Shown here: piece after piece, positions 63,837-64,000 of the stretch | Numbering within the stretch: the first letter of the stretch is position 1 | Layout: each line of letters starts with the position of its first letter | Assembly (NCBI GenBank): GCA_963920635.1 | Contig: OY987301.1 | Span: forward strand, 15,480,501 to 15,544,500 | Direction: 5' to 3' | Length of the DNA stretch: 64,000 nucleotides | Source of the DNA: Pseudeuparius sepicola | Taxonomy: Eukaryota; Arthropoda; Insecta; Coleoptera; Anthribidae | The notes under the pieces: model-generated | Database searches by the model: none | The model's input: only the letters and a program-made list of their open reading frames with translations | What the model was told of the DNA's origin: nothing | Translations under genes and position numbers: made by a program

Positions 63837-64000
63837 ATGGCAAATAGTGGAAGTGCGGTTAAGCGAAATCTAAGACTATTTGATGGAGAGAACTATTTTA
63901 TGTGGAAATTCCGATTGCAAGAAATTATAGAGCAGGAAGGTGCTAGCAAAGTACTGACCGAAGATCCTCCAACACCAATCACAGATGAGTGGACAAAATG
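63837..64000 (+). CDS. gag: copia-type gag polyprotein, N-terminus (cut by window end)
   Basis: From ATG 63837 the frame is open to the window edge, 54 complete codons. 'RNLRLFDGENYFMWKFRLQE' is the copia gag signature near the N terminus (a F-DG-NY--WK-R pattern), about 15 residues in. Gag forms the capsid of intracellular virus-like particles and is normally fused to protease, integrase and reverse transcriptase-RNase H. The intact frame and neat LTR/primer site suggest a young copy, but the rest cannot be judged. Confidence 0.87.
   Translation, partial: MANSGSAVKRNLRLFDGENYFMWKFRLQEIIEQEGASKVLTEDPPTPITDEWTK

Overview
This is eukaryotic DNA, almost certainly from an insect. It is AT-rich and has spliceosomal introns, long transposon-filled introns, an insect-type ABCH transporter, a copia LTR retrotransposon, Penelope-like, LINE and hAT fragments, and many TA-flanked foldback (Tc1/mariner-like) elements. 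A beetle is my best guess for the order, but only as inference. There are no operons, CRISPR arrays, convincing tRNA genes or rRNA genes.

Layout. (1) 3.5-26.7 kb, + strand: an ABCH-subfamily ABC half transporter in 11 coding exons, about 759 aa, with every junction in frame. Its introns hold a Tc1-like element with 0.46-kb inverted repeats, several foldback elements, a hAT element, Penelope and LINE debris. A further hAT copy with a perfect 8-bp target duplication lies just upstream. (2) 27.3-29.8 kb: a Penelope-like fragment with a GIY-YIG endonuclease end on the - strand, then a 1.2-kb foldback. (3) 30.4-33.8 kb, + strand: DENND10 (FAM45), six coding exons, with a mariner-like element in intron 2. 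(4) 34-40.7 kb: no gene seen, only small foldbacks. (5) 40.8-41.7 kb and 50.4-57.1 kb, + strand: two paralogous Cys/Gly-rich two-exon genes, called A and B here. I recognise no family for them. They share the exon layout, the intron phase and a C-terminal NGSW...TQP signature. B also carries PSAP and PPPSY motifs typical of ESCRT/NEDD4 adaptors. (6) B's intron is filled by about 33 copies of a 165-bp satellite, about 25 direct then about 8 inverted. (7) 46.4-47.6 kb and 61.8-62.7 kb: two oppositely oriented copies of a composite repeat, a ~120-bp tandem array beside a long palindrome. (8) 58.6-59.2 kb: a Tc1 transposase pseudogene. (9) 63.5-64.0 kb: the 5' end of a copia element (LTR, primer site, start of gag), cut by the window edge.

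The host genes do not form an obvious pathway. ABCH proteins act in cuticle lipid barrier formation, DENND10 in late endosome traffic, and gene B's motifs point, by inference, to ESCRT/ubiquitin-ligase sorting. The strongest candidates for something undescribed are the A/B gene pair, including a possible hidden C terminus in A, and the inverted satellite inside B's intron.
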